Assembly (NCBI GenBank): GCA_002169475.2
Contig: NHKK02000039.1
Span: 1 to 8,784 of the forward strand
From: Candidatus Pelagibacter sp. TMED239
Lineage (GTDB): Bacteria; Pseudomonadota; Alphaproteobacteria; Pelagibacterales; Pelagibacteraceae
DNA: 8,784 nucleotides
Direction of reading: 5' to 3'
Shown here: positions 1-5,128 of the stretch, one piece after another
Position numbering within the stretch: the first letter of the stretch is position 1
Layout of the letters: every line of letters starts with the position of its first letter
The notes under the pieces: model-generated
Told to the model about the DNA's origin: nothing
Databases searched by the model: none
Seen by the model: only the letters and a program-made list of their open reading frames with translations
Program-made: the position numbers and the translations under genes

Positions 1-103
1 TAAATACGTGAGAAATAATTGATAAACCATTGATTTTAAGCAAAGGTTTACCTGGCAATCTAGTTGCTGACAACCTAGATGGAATTATAATTAACGTTTT
101 CAT
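1..103 (-). CDS. kdsB: 3-deoxy-manno-octulosonate cytidylyltransferase (CMP-Kdo synthetase), N-terminal fragment
   Basis: Only the first 34 codons are in the window; the gene continues past the left edge. The product would couple Kdo to CMP using CTP in the cytoplasm, activating Kdo for lipid A-Kdo transfer in LPS synthesis. The visible N-terminus is a beta strand (TLIIIP) followed by PSRLSATRLPGKPL (residues 8-21), matching the KdsB nucleotide-binding signature (P-A-R-x-x-S-T-R-L-P-G-K-P), with Arg10 and Lys19 at the expected positions, then an INGLSIISHVF segment equivalent to the family's NGkPmI.HV. The start is the ATG at 103-101, which puts the signature at the usual distance from the N-terminus; a purine stretch (AAAGA) lies just before it. 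It is divergent from the cytochrome c gene; a cytochrome c-kdsB pairing is, as I recall, common in alphaproteobacteria. Identity is strong despite the fragment's length. Confidence 0.88.
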   Translation of the reverse strand, partial: MKTLIIIPSRLSATRLPGKPLLKINGLSIISHVF

Positions 104-202
104 TCTTTTTTTTATTTAATATAAACAGAGGCAAAATTGTACATTTAAATATAAGCAATTTATTATTTATAATGTTATACGTTCAATTTAAATTTTAATA
201 AA
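104..202. promoter_or_regulatory. Divergent promoter region between kdsB and the cytochrome c gene
   Basis: This 99-bp, AT-rich gap separates two divergent start codons, so it must carry both promoters unless one gene is transcribed from within the other. On the plus strand a perfect TATAAT is at 168-173, 29 nt before the cytochrome ATG, a plausible -10 element; the hexamer 17 bp upstream (145-150, TTAAAT) is a poor -35. On the minus strand TATATT (123-118) is a candidate -10 for kdsB, which would leave a leader of under 10 nt. No operator-like repeat or terminator is evident. These assignments rest on hexamer matching in AT-rich DNA and are weak. Confidence 0.45.
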
Positions 203-742
203 ATGGATTCTTTTGAAATAAATAAGATAGTTGCTGCAGTTTTAATGGTAGCTCTTCTGATAATTGGAATTGGCAAGATTTCAGATATAGTTTTTCATGT
301 AGAAAAACCTAAAACACCTGGATATGTTGTTGAAGTTGAGCAGGCCGTCATTAGTTCTGCTTCAGAAGTTAAAAAGTCTGAGGAGATAATAGATATTGCA
401 GCACTTATGGCTTTGGGAGAAATTTCTCATGGGGAAAAGGTATTTAAAAAGTGTGCTGCTTGCCACTCTATTGTTAAAGGGGGAAAAAATAATATTGGTC
501 CTGCTTTATATAATGTAGTCGGAAGAAAGGTTGGTGTTATAAGTGATTACAAATATTCTAAAGCACTATCTGGATATGATAAAGAATGGACCTTTGAAGA
601 ATTAAATGGTTATTTGATCAAACCAGCAAAATGGATTAAGGGAACTAAAATGGCTTTCGCTGGTCTCAGAAAGGAGAAAGATAGAGCTTCAGTTATTAAA
701 TACTTAAACCAAAATTCAGATAATCCTTTGCCTCTACCTTAA
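203..742 (+). CDS. Membrane-anchored class I cytochrome c (CycM/c552-like)
   Basis: 179 residues. A short N-terminus is followed by one hydrophobic segment (about residues 9-30) that should act as an uncleaved anchor, then a low-complexity periplasmic linker (about 31-70) and a cytochrome c domain (about 72-175). Heme would be attached covalently at C84-A-A-C-H88, with H88 as the proximal ligand; the distal ligand is probably M150 in the G-T-K-M-A-F context typical of small class I cytochromes. The N-I-G-P-A-L and V-G-R-K-V-G stretches (97-111) are also family-typical. Its role would be electron transfer between the bc1 complex and the terminal oxidase, as known for alphaproteobacterial CycM; the exact partner cannot be read from sequence. 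The ATG at 203 is preferred because it places the anchor directly at the N-terminus. No clear Shine-Dalgarno. The 3' end overlaps convergent argF by 9 bp. Confidence 0.88.
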   Translation: MDSFEINKIVAAVLMVALLIIGIGKISDIVFHVEKPKTPGYVVEVEQAVISSASEVKKSEEIIDIAALMALGEISHGEKVFKKCAACHSIVKGGKNNIGPALYNVVGRKVGVISDYKYSKALSGYDKEWTFEELNGYLIKPAKWIKGTKMAFAGLRKEKDRASVIKYLNQNSDNPLPLP

Positions 743-1663
743 TTTTCCAAAACAATATAATAAGATACTTTTTTGAACGTGAACTCTATTAAGTGCCTGT
801 TGCCAAACTTTTGATTGTTTACTAAAAAAAACTTCTTCCTCTACTTCTGAACCTCTAGGTAAACAGTGTAAAAATATACAATTCTTTTTTCCATAACTCA
901 TTAATTTTTGAGTTATTCTAAAATTTTTAAATTGAGATAACTTTTTCTTTTTATTTACTTTGTCATTTAAAGAGATCACCTTGTCAGTAAATATGACATC
1001 TGCATTAATTGCTGCTTTTTTTGCATTATTAGATATCTTAATTTTTTTAGTATTTCTTTTAGCCCAATCTAAAATAAATTTATTTGGACCGTAGTTTTTT
1101 GGACATCCAATATTTAATCTAAAATTAAATTTAACTGATGCTGCAATTAAACTATTAAGAACATTATTTGAATCCCCTATCCAAGTAATATTCAGTTTAG
1201 AAATTGGTTTTTTTTTGATTTCTTCCACTGTAAAAATATCTGATAAGACTTGTGTAGGATGAGATGATGGACTTAAACCGTTAATTATTGGAATTGATAA
1301 ATAATTTTTAAGGCTCTCAATCTTAAAATTGCTATCAGTTCTGAACATAAAGCCATCTCCATAAGTTGATAAAATCTTAGCAGTATCCTCTAGTGTTTCT
1401 CCACCTTCTCCTAAATGAAGTTCATTAGACCTTAATGTTAAAGTGCCTCCTCCTAGTTGTTTAATAGCTAAATAAAAACTCAACCTAGTTCTTAAACTTG
1501 ATTTTTCAAACATTTGAATTAACAATTTACCTTTGAGTGGTGAGTTTCTATCAATTTCTAAAGTAGATAGTTTTTTTCTATTTTTTTTTCTTTTTTTTGC
1601 ATCAACTAATATTTTTCTTAAATCTTTAGCTGATATATCCTTAAGATTAATAAAATGTTTCAT
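734..1663 (-). CDS. argF: Ornithine carbamoyltransferase
   Basis: 309 residues, usual length for the family. It would transfer the carbamoyl group of carbamoyl phosphate to ornithine, giving citrulline, in the cytoplasm. The N-terminal domain has the carbamoyl-phosphate loop F-E-K-S-S-L-R-T-R (52-60), Arg109 in a F-M-F-R-T context, and S-H-P-T-Q (134-138). The C-terminal domain has a Rossmann-like W-I-G-D-S-N-N-V (161-168), the ornithine loop T-D-K-V-I-S-L-N (226-233), catalytic H-C-L-P (266-269) and L-N-R-V-H (291-295). Departures from the common form are Leu57 for Thr in S-T-R-T-R, S-L-N for S-M-G, and R-G after H-C-L-P. Asp227 and Ser231, expected to contact ornithine, are kept, so ornithine carbamoylation is the best call; a modified-ornithine substrate is less likely. 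The ATG immediately follows the argD stop codon (TAAATG), so the two should be co-transcribed and translationally coupled. Confidence 0.93.
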   Translation of the reverse strand: MKHFINLKDISAKDLRKILVDAKKRKKNRKKLSTLEIDRNSPLKGKLLIQMFEKSSLRTRLSFYLAIKQLGGGTLTLRSNELHLGEGGETLEDTAKILSTYGDGFMFRTDSNFKIESLKNYLSIPIINGLSPSSHPTQVLSDIFTVEEIKKKPISKLNITWIGDSNNVLNSLIAASVKFNFRLNIGCPKNYGPNKFILDWAKRNTKKIKISNNAKKAAINADVIFTDKVISLNDKVNKKKKLSQFKNFRITQKLMSYGKKNCIFLHCLPRGSEVEEEVFFSKQSKVWQQALNRVHVQKSILLYCFGKLR

Positions 1664-2830
1664 TTATTTGTATTTTGAACAAACTTTTTTAATAACCTTT
1701 AAAGCTTGATCTATTTCATTTTTCTTTACATTAAGTGGAGGTAAAATTCTTACTACATTTTCGGCTGCACGAATGGTCAATAATCTATTATCCATTAACT
1801 TTTTTATAAAATTTGTTTGATCTTTATGAAGCTGTATACCTATCAATAAACCTCTTCCTCTAATTTCCTTAATAATATCAGGATATTTTTCCTTTAACTG
1901 ATTTAAACTTAAAAGGAAATATTTTGATAAATTTTTAATATTTTTGAGAAATCTCTTATTAGAAACTATATCCATCACTGTATTTCCAACAGACATAGCC
2001 AAAGTATTTCCTCCAAATGTAGAACCATGTGTTCCCGGTGTCATTCCTGAGGCAACTTTTTTATTCATTAAAACTGCACCAATGGGAAATCCTCCTCCAA
2101 TTCCTTTAGCAATTGGTACTATATCTGGTTTTACTTTAGATTTCTCAAAAGCAAAAAAATCACCTGATCTAGAAACTCCACACTGTACTTCGTCTAAAAT
2201 AAGTAATATCTTTTTTTTATTACATAATTTTCTTAAACCTCTTAAACACCAATCTGGTATTTCTTTAATTCCACCCTCCCCCATAATTGTTTCAACCATT
2301 ATTGCTGCTGTATTTTTTGTTATCTTTTTCTTTAATGACTTATGATCGCCAAATCTAAAATGGTCAAATCCCGGAACTTTGGGCCCAAATCCTTCTGTCA
2401 TTTTTTTACTACCACTAGCAAAAATTGCCGCAATAGTTCTGCCATGAAATGAATCCTTAATACATAGTATTCTGTTTTTTTTGGGTTTACCAATAGAGTA
2501 AAAGTATCTTCTTGCTACTTTGATAGCAGCTTCTGTTGCTTCCGCGCCACTATTTTGAAACATTACATAATCTGCAAATGTTTTTTTACACAATTTTTGA
2601 GCTAATTTTTCCCCCTCTGGAATTTGAAAAGCATTAGAGACGTGCCAAAGTTTCTTTGACTGGTCTTTGATAGTTTTTGCTAATTTAGGATGAGCGTGTC
2701 CTAAAGAATTAACTGCAATCCCACTAACAAAATCTAGATATTTTTTTCCATCGGTAGAATAAAGATAACTTCCTTTTCCGTATTTAAAGGAAATTTTTTT
2801 TCTATTATAATTTTTTGCCAAATAACTCAT
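1664..2830 (-). CDS. argD: Acetylornithine aminotransferase (class III PLP-dependent)
   Basis: 388 residues, full length for the family. It would convert N-acetylglutamate semialdehyde and glutamate to N-acetylornithine and 2-oxoglutarate; family members often also act in the succinyl-diaminopimelate branch of lysine synthesis. Visible class III aminotransferase landmarks in order: G-I-A-V-N-S-L-G-H (37-45), the phosphate-binding N-S-G-A-E-A (93-98), D-S-F-H-G-R-T (126-132) with the aromatic residue stacking on PLP, L-D-E-V-Q (212-216) with Asp213 for the pyridine nitrogen, the Schiff-base lysine K242 in I-A-K-G-I-G-G-G, and H-G-S-T-F-G-G-N (268-275). Near the C-terminus R-I-L-P-P-L (362-367) is typical of ArgD. 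It is the first gene of the argD-argF pair. The ATG at 2830 is preceded by a purine-rich AAGAGA, the clearest ribosome-binding candidate in the window. Confidence 0.94.
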   Translation of the reverse strand: MSYLAKNYNRKKISFKYGKGSYLYSTDGKKYLDFVSGIAVNSLGHAHPKLAKTIKDQSKKLWHVSNAFQIPEGEKLAQKLCKKTFADYVMFQNSGAEATEAAIKVARRYFYSIGKPKKNRILCIKDSFHGRTIAAIFASGSKKMTEGFGPKVPGFDHFRFGDHKSLKKKITKNTAAIMVETIMGEGGIKEIPDWCLRGLRKLCNKKKILLILDEVQCGVSRSGDFFAFEKSKVKPDIVPIAKGIGGGFPIGAVLMNKKVASGMTPGTHGSTFGGNTLAMSVGNTVMDIVSNKRFLKNIKNLSKYFLLSLNQLKEKYPDIIKEIRGRGLLIGIQLHKDQTNFIKKLMDNRLLTIRAAENVVRILPPLNVKKNEIDQALKVIKKVCSKYK

Positions 2831-2937
2831 ATCTCTTATTAATTAAAATCTTTGTATAAATAAAAAAATTAAATACAAGCTACGATTGTATATCTAATGA
2901 AATATTTTTCTAATTTATTGTTGATAACTCTAATTTA

Positions 2938-2962
2938 TTACTTGTTTAAAAAAAATAAGTAA
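2938..2962. repeat. Short inverted repeat flanking an A-tract
   Basis: TTACTT (2938-2943) is matched by AAGTAA (2957-2962), separated by 13 A/T-rich bases including an A-run. Arms are only 6 bp, so chance is quite possible; if real, it would fit an operator with two half-sites around a bendable A-tract better than a stable RNA hairpin. Confidence 0.3.
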
Positions 2963-2965
2963 CAC

Positions 2966-3000
2966 TATATTGTATTATTATAAATGTTTAACACAATATA
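2966..3000. repeat. Perfect 8-bp inverted repeat upstream of gcrA
   Basis: TATATTGT (2966-2973) is exactly repeated inverted as ACAATATA (2993-3000), with a 19-bp spacer that contains the best -10 candidates for gcrA. The distal arm ends 9 nt before the gcrA ATG, where a ribosome would bind. It could be an operator with half-sites flanking the promoter or a weak leader hairpin; all-A/T composition apart from one G:C pair per arm makes chance a real alternative. Confidence 0.4.
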
Positions 3001-3009
3001 TGGTCAATA

Positions 3010-3504
3010 ATGGGCTGGACAGATGAAAAGGTCAACAAATTAAAAGAGCTATGGGGTAAAGGAAATACTGCAAGCCAAATAGCAGAAATAATTGGTGGCA
3101 TCAGTAGAAACGCAGTTATTGGAAAAGCACATAGACTAAACCTTTCAGCAAAAATAAAAACAAGAACTGCAACATCCAATCAATCTTTTAAAAATATAAT
3201 TGAGGAAAAAAATTCAAAAAATAGATTAAGTAAAAGAAACAAATTTAAATCATTACTCATTGATAAAGATTTTGAACCTGAAAATCCAAAACAATTAGAG
3301 GAATTAACAGACAATGATTGTAAATATCCGATAGGCCATCCTAATGAAAAGGATTTTTATTTCTGTGGCAGAACTTCATTAAAAGATTTTAGTTATTGCA
3401 AATTACACCTTCTTTATAGCTATCAATCAAAAAATAAAAAAGATGAGCCAATTGATAAGGATGAAATTCCTGAATTTATCGAAAAAAAAATTAAGTCTGC
3501 TTAA
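3010..3504 (+). CDS. gcrA: GcrA-family cell-cycle transcriptional regulator
   Basis: 164 residues, close to the Caulobacter protein. In Caulobacter GcrA binds sigma70-RNA polymerase and DNA methylated by CcrM at GANTC, controlling division and cell-cycle genes. The N-terminal DNA-binding domain is clear: W-T-D-E-K-V-N-K-L-K-E-L-W (3-15), a helix-turn-helix with A-S-Q-I-A-E-I-I-G-G (21-30) and the recognition helix S-R-N-A-V-I-G-K-A-H-R-L (32-43). A charged, probably flexible linker (about 50-100) leads to the C-terminal sigma-interacting region with C-K-Y-P-I-G (104-109), F-Y-F-C-G (116-120) and Y-C-K-L-H (129-133); Cys104, Cys119, Cys130 and His133 are spaced like the conserved Cys/His set of the family. 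The start gives the canonical M-x-W-T opening; an ATG at 3000 is out of frame. It is divergent from argD and convergent with the SDR gene 13 bp downstream. Confidence 0.93.
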   Translation: MGWTDEKVNKLKELWGKGNTASQIAEIIGGISRNAVIGKAHRLNLSAKIKTRTATSNQSFKNIIEEKNSKNRLSKRNKFKSLLIDKDFEPENPKQLEELTDNDCKYPIGHPNEKDFYFCGRTSLKDFSYCKLHLLYSYQSKNKKDEPIDKDEIPEFIEKKIKSA

Positions 3505-3506
3505 TG

Positions 3507-3518
3507 AAAATTAATTTT
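3507..3518. repeat. AT palindrome in the gcrA/SDR convergent gap
   Basis: AAAATTAATTTT is a perfect 12-bp palindrome filling nearly all of the 13-bp space between two convergent stop codons, with an additional A-run (3481-3490) just inside gcrA. It lacks G:C pairs and a loop, so it is not a standard intrinsic terminator; a weak bidirectional termination role is only a guess. Confidence 0.25.
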
Positions 3519-4489
3519 TATGGTGTCTCGTTGCTGGTATATTTTTCAGTAGAAAATTGGCCTCCCTCTTTCCACATATAACTGTATTTCTTAACCTCGG
3601 TGTCAAAGAGTTTTTTTGATGGAATCCCCAAATCTGAATTTGTTTTATATTTCCCAGATGTAACATTATCATATTTTAATAGTTTAATTTGGTCTTTGGT
3701 AATTAATGGTTTTGGTAATAGTTGAAAAAATGAAGCTGAAAGATTTGCAACTGATAAAGGGAGTGGAAATAAAATTCTTTTTTTTCCAGTAAGTTTTAAT
3801 AATTTTTTTAAAATTTCCTTAAGTGTCATTGTTTCTGGACCAACACATTCTATTACATTTGAAAAAATCTTATTAGATATTACATGAAAAATTATATCTG
3901 TTAAATCCGAACAATGGATTGGCATAAATTTTGTCTTTCCATTATAATAAAGTGGAAAACAAGGTAGCCTATTTAAGATAGTCATAAAATTAGTTGTAAA
4001 ATTATCATCTATTGAATACACGATTGAAGGTCTCAATATTGTCACAAGAGAAAAATTATTGATAATATTTTTTTCTCCTTCTAGTTTTGAAATAGCATAA
4101 TTTGAATCGATTGCCTCATTAATACCAAGGGCGGATAAATGAATGAAGTGTTTTAATTTATACTCTTTACAAAGTTTAGCTAATAATGAGGGAAATATAG
4201 AGTGAATATTTTTAAAACTATTTCCTCCTCTTTTCTCGAATAAAATTCCAATTAAATTTATACATATATCTGTATTTTCAAAAAGCTTTCTAATCTTTTT
4301 TTCATCGAATATATTTGCCTCAACTATATCTATATACCCTGCATTTGCTTGAGTTTTGATTACATAACTCTTCTGATGAATATTTCGTGTCACTACAGTC
4401 ACTCTATAGTTATTTTTAGTTAACTTTCTTATAAGTTGTCTGCCTATTTGACCACTTCCACCAAAAATTAGACAATTTTTTGCTTTCAT
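3518..4489 (-). CDS. NAD(P)-binding atypical SDR protein, NDUFA9 (complex I accessory subunit)-like
   Basis: 323 residues. A Rossmann fold starts at once: L-I-F-G-G-S-G-Q-I-G (7-16), the dinucleotide loop, followed by a strand and T-R-N (34-36). Further landmarks are I-C-I-N-L-I-G (75-81), H-L-S-A-L-G (117-122), Y-A-I-S-K (131-135, the Y-x-x-x-K pair of the SDR superfamily), L-R-P-S-I-V-Y (152-158) and I-H-C-S-D-L (191-196). This order fits the NDUFA9-like atypical SDRs (SDR_a5), many of which are nucleotide-binding structural proteins, although unlike mitochondrial NDUFA9 this one keeps the Y-x-x-x-K pair, so catalysis is not excluded. In alphaproteobacteria such genes are commonly annotated as complex I NDUFA9-family; no other complex I gene is nearby, so the link is by family only. 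A sugar epimerase or ubiquinone-biosynthesis helper role is the alternative. It is monocistronic here, divergent from rnd with 16 bp between starts. Confidence 0.8.
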   Translation of the reverse strand: MKAKNCLIFGGSGQIGRQLIRKLTKNNYRVTVVTRNIHQKSYVIKTQANAGYIDIVEANIFDEKKIRKLFENTDICINLIGILFEKRGGNSFKNIHSIFPSLLAKLCKEYKLKHFIHLSALGINEAIDSNYAISKLEGEKNIINNFSLVTILRPSIVYSIDDNFTTNFMTILNRLPCFPLYYNGKTKFMPIHCSDLTDIIFHVISNKIFSNVIECVGPETMTLKEILKKLLKLTGKKRILFPLPLSVANLSASFFQLLPKPLITKDQIKLLKYDNVTSGKYKTNSDLGIPSKKLFDTEVKKYSYMWKEGGQFSTEKYTSNETP

Positions 4490-4505
4490 ATATATATAAT
4501 TAAAA
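4490..4505. promoter_or_regulatory. Sixteen-base intergenic gap between divergent SDR and rnd start codons
   Basis: The whole gap is A/T, mainly alternating TA, ending in TATAAT (4495-4500), followed by TAAAA and the rnd ATG at 4506. Neither gene has a Shine-Dalgarno here. Promoters for both must lie inside the opposite gene, or the TATA tract serves as a shared -10 and at least one mRNA is leaderless or nearly so. Role as a promoter is inferred from position and composition only. Confidence 0.4.
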
Positions 4506-5117
4506 ATGAATATTGATATTAAACTTCACAAAGGTGATTTACCAGATGATTTAAAATTAGGCAATTTAATTGCGGTAGATGGGGAATTTATGGGTTTAAA
4601 TGTAAGACGAGATCCTCTTTGCCTAATTCAAATTTCAACTGGTAATTCTGATGCTCATATAATTCAATTGGATAGATCAAAATATAAGGCACCAAACTTA
4701 ACTAGAATACTGGCTGATGATAAAATTACTAAAATTTTTCATTATGGAAGAGCTGATATGGCACACATTAAGTATTATTTAAAAACTGAAACAAATAATA
4801 TTTTAGACACTAAGATAGCATCTAAGCTAGCAAGGTCTTATTCTGACGTTCATTCATTAAAACATTTAATTAAAGAATTTGCAAACGTTGATATTAGCAA
4901 ACAATTTCAAAGCTCTGATTTTGGTGGCGAGTTATCACCTGCACAATTAAAATATTGCGCTAATGATGTAGTTTATCTACATAAAATTCATGGAGAGTTG
5001 ACTAAAATTTTAAAAAGAGAAAATAGAATTGAATTATATAATGAATGTTTAAATTTTTTAAAAACAAGAGTTAACCTAGATCTAGCATTATTTAAGGATG
5101 ATATCTGGGCACATTAA
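4506..5117 (+). CDS. rnd: Ribonuclease D-type 3'-5' exonuclease (short, single DEDDy domain)
   Basis: 203 residues, the short form common in alphaproteobacteria: only the 3'-5' exonuclease domain, without the HRDC domains that make enterobacterial RNase D about 375 residues. It would trim the 3' ends of tRNA precursors and other small RNAs in the cytoplasm. All DEDDy motifs are present: Exo I V-D-G-E (24-27; Asp25 and Glu27), Exo II F-H-Y-G-R-A-D (78-84; Asp84), and Exo III Y-C-A-N-D (150-154; Tyr150, Asp154). Exo I has Gly between the acidic residues where Thr is usual. The N-terminus I-K-L-H-K-G-D-L-P matches the usual start of these short proteins, supporting the ATG at 4506. It is the first gene of the operon rnd-kdsD-lptC-lptB-aroA, with 11 nt to kdsD; an rnd-lpt neighbourhood recurs in this class. 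Confidence 0.9.
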   Translation: MNIDIKLHKGDLPDDLKLGNLIAVDGEFMGLNVRRDPLCLIQISTGNSDAHIIQLDRSKYKAPNLTRILADDKITKIFHYGRADMAHIKYYLKTETNNILDTKIASKLARSYSDVHSLKHLIKEFANVDISKQFQSSDFGGELSPAQLKYCANDVVYLHKIHGELTKILKRENRIELYNECLNFLKTRVNLDLALFKDDIWAH

Positions 5118-5128
5118 AATATTTTAAA

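Larger units (their letters stand above)
2831..3009. promoter_or_regulatory. Divergent regulatory region between argD and gcrA
   Basis: A 179-bp gap, the longest non-coding stretch here, between divergent argD and gcrA. For argD, TATACA (2858-2853, minus strand) is a candidate -10 giving a leader of about 15 nt, but no well-spaced -35 is seen. For gcrA, TATAAA (2979-2984) or TATTAT (2973-2978) are candidate -10 elements; TTGATA at 2921-2926 resembles a -35 but is too far from them. Two inverted repeats lie on the gcrA side and are listed separately. I find no GANTC site in the gap, so direct CcrM/GcrA feedback on this promoter is not supported. Promoter assignments are weak because the DNA is so AT-rich. 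Confidence 0.45.

Noticed and set aside
1944..2345. 133-codon open frame on the plus strand inside argD
   Set aside because: It is the antisense shadow of a strongly supported argD; its sequence is Pro/Phe/Ile-rich with no recognisable domain and no promoter or ribosome-binding site.
2831..3009. ArgR-type operator for argD
   Set aside because: I could not find an 18-bp imperfect palindrome resembling an ARG box; the inverted repeats present have different spacing and lie on the gcrA side.
2988..3179. 63-codon minus-strand frame over the gcrA start
   Set aside because: Antisense of the conserved GcrA DNA-binding domain; composition follows from the opposite coding strand.
3501..3520. Possible bidirectional intrinsic terminator between gcrA and the SDR gene
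   Set aside because: The palindrome has no G:C pairs and no loop, so a stable terminator stem is unlikely; kept only as a repeat.
4489..4500. TA-dinucleotide microsatellite with phase variation
   Set aside because: The alternating run is only about five TA units, too short to expect strong slippage; better explained as a promoter element.
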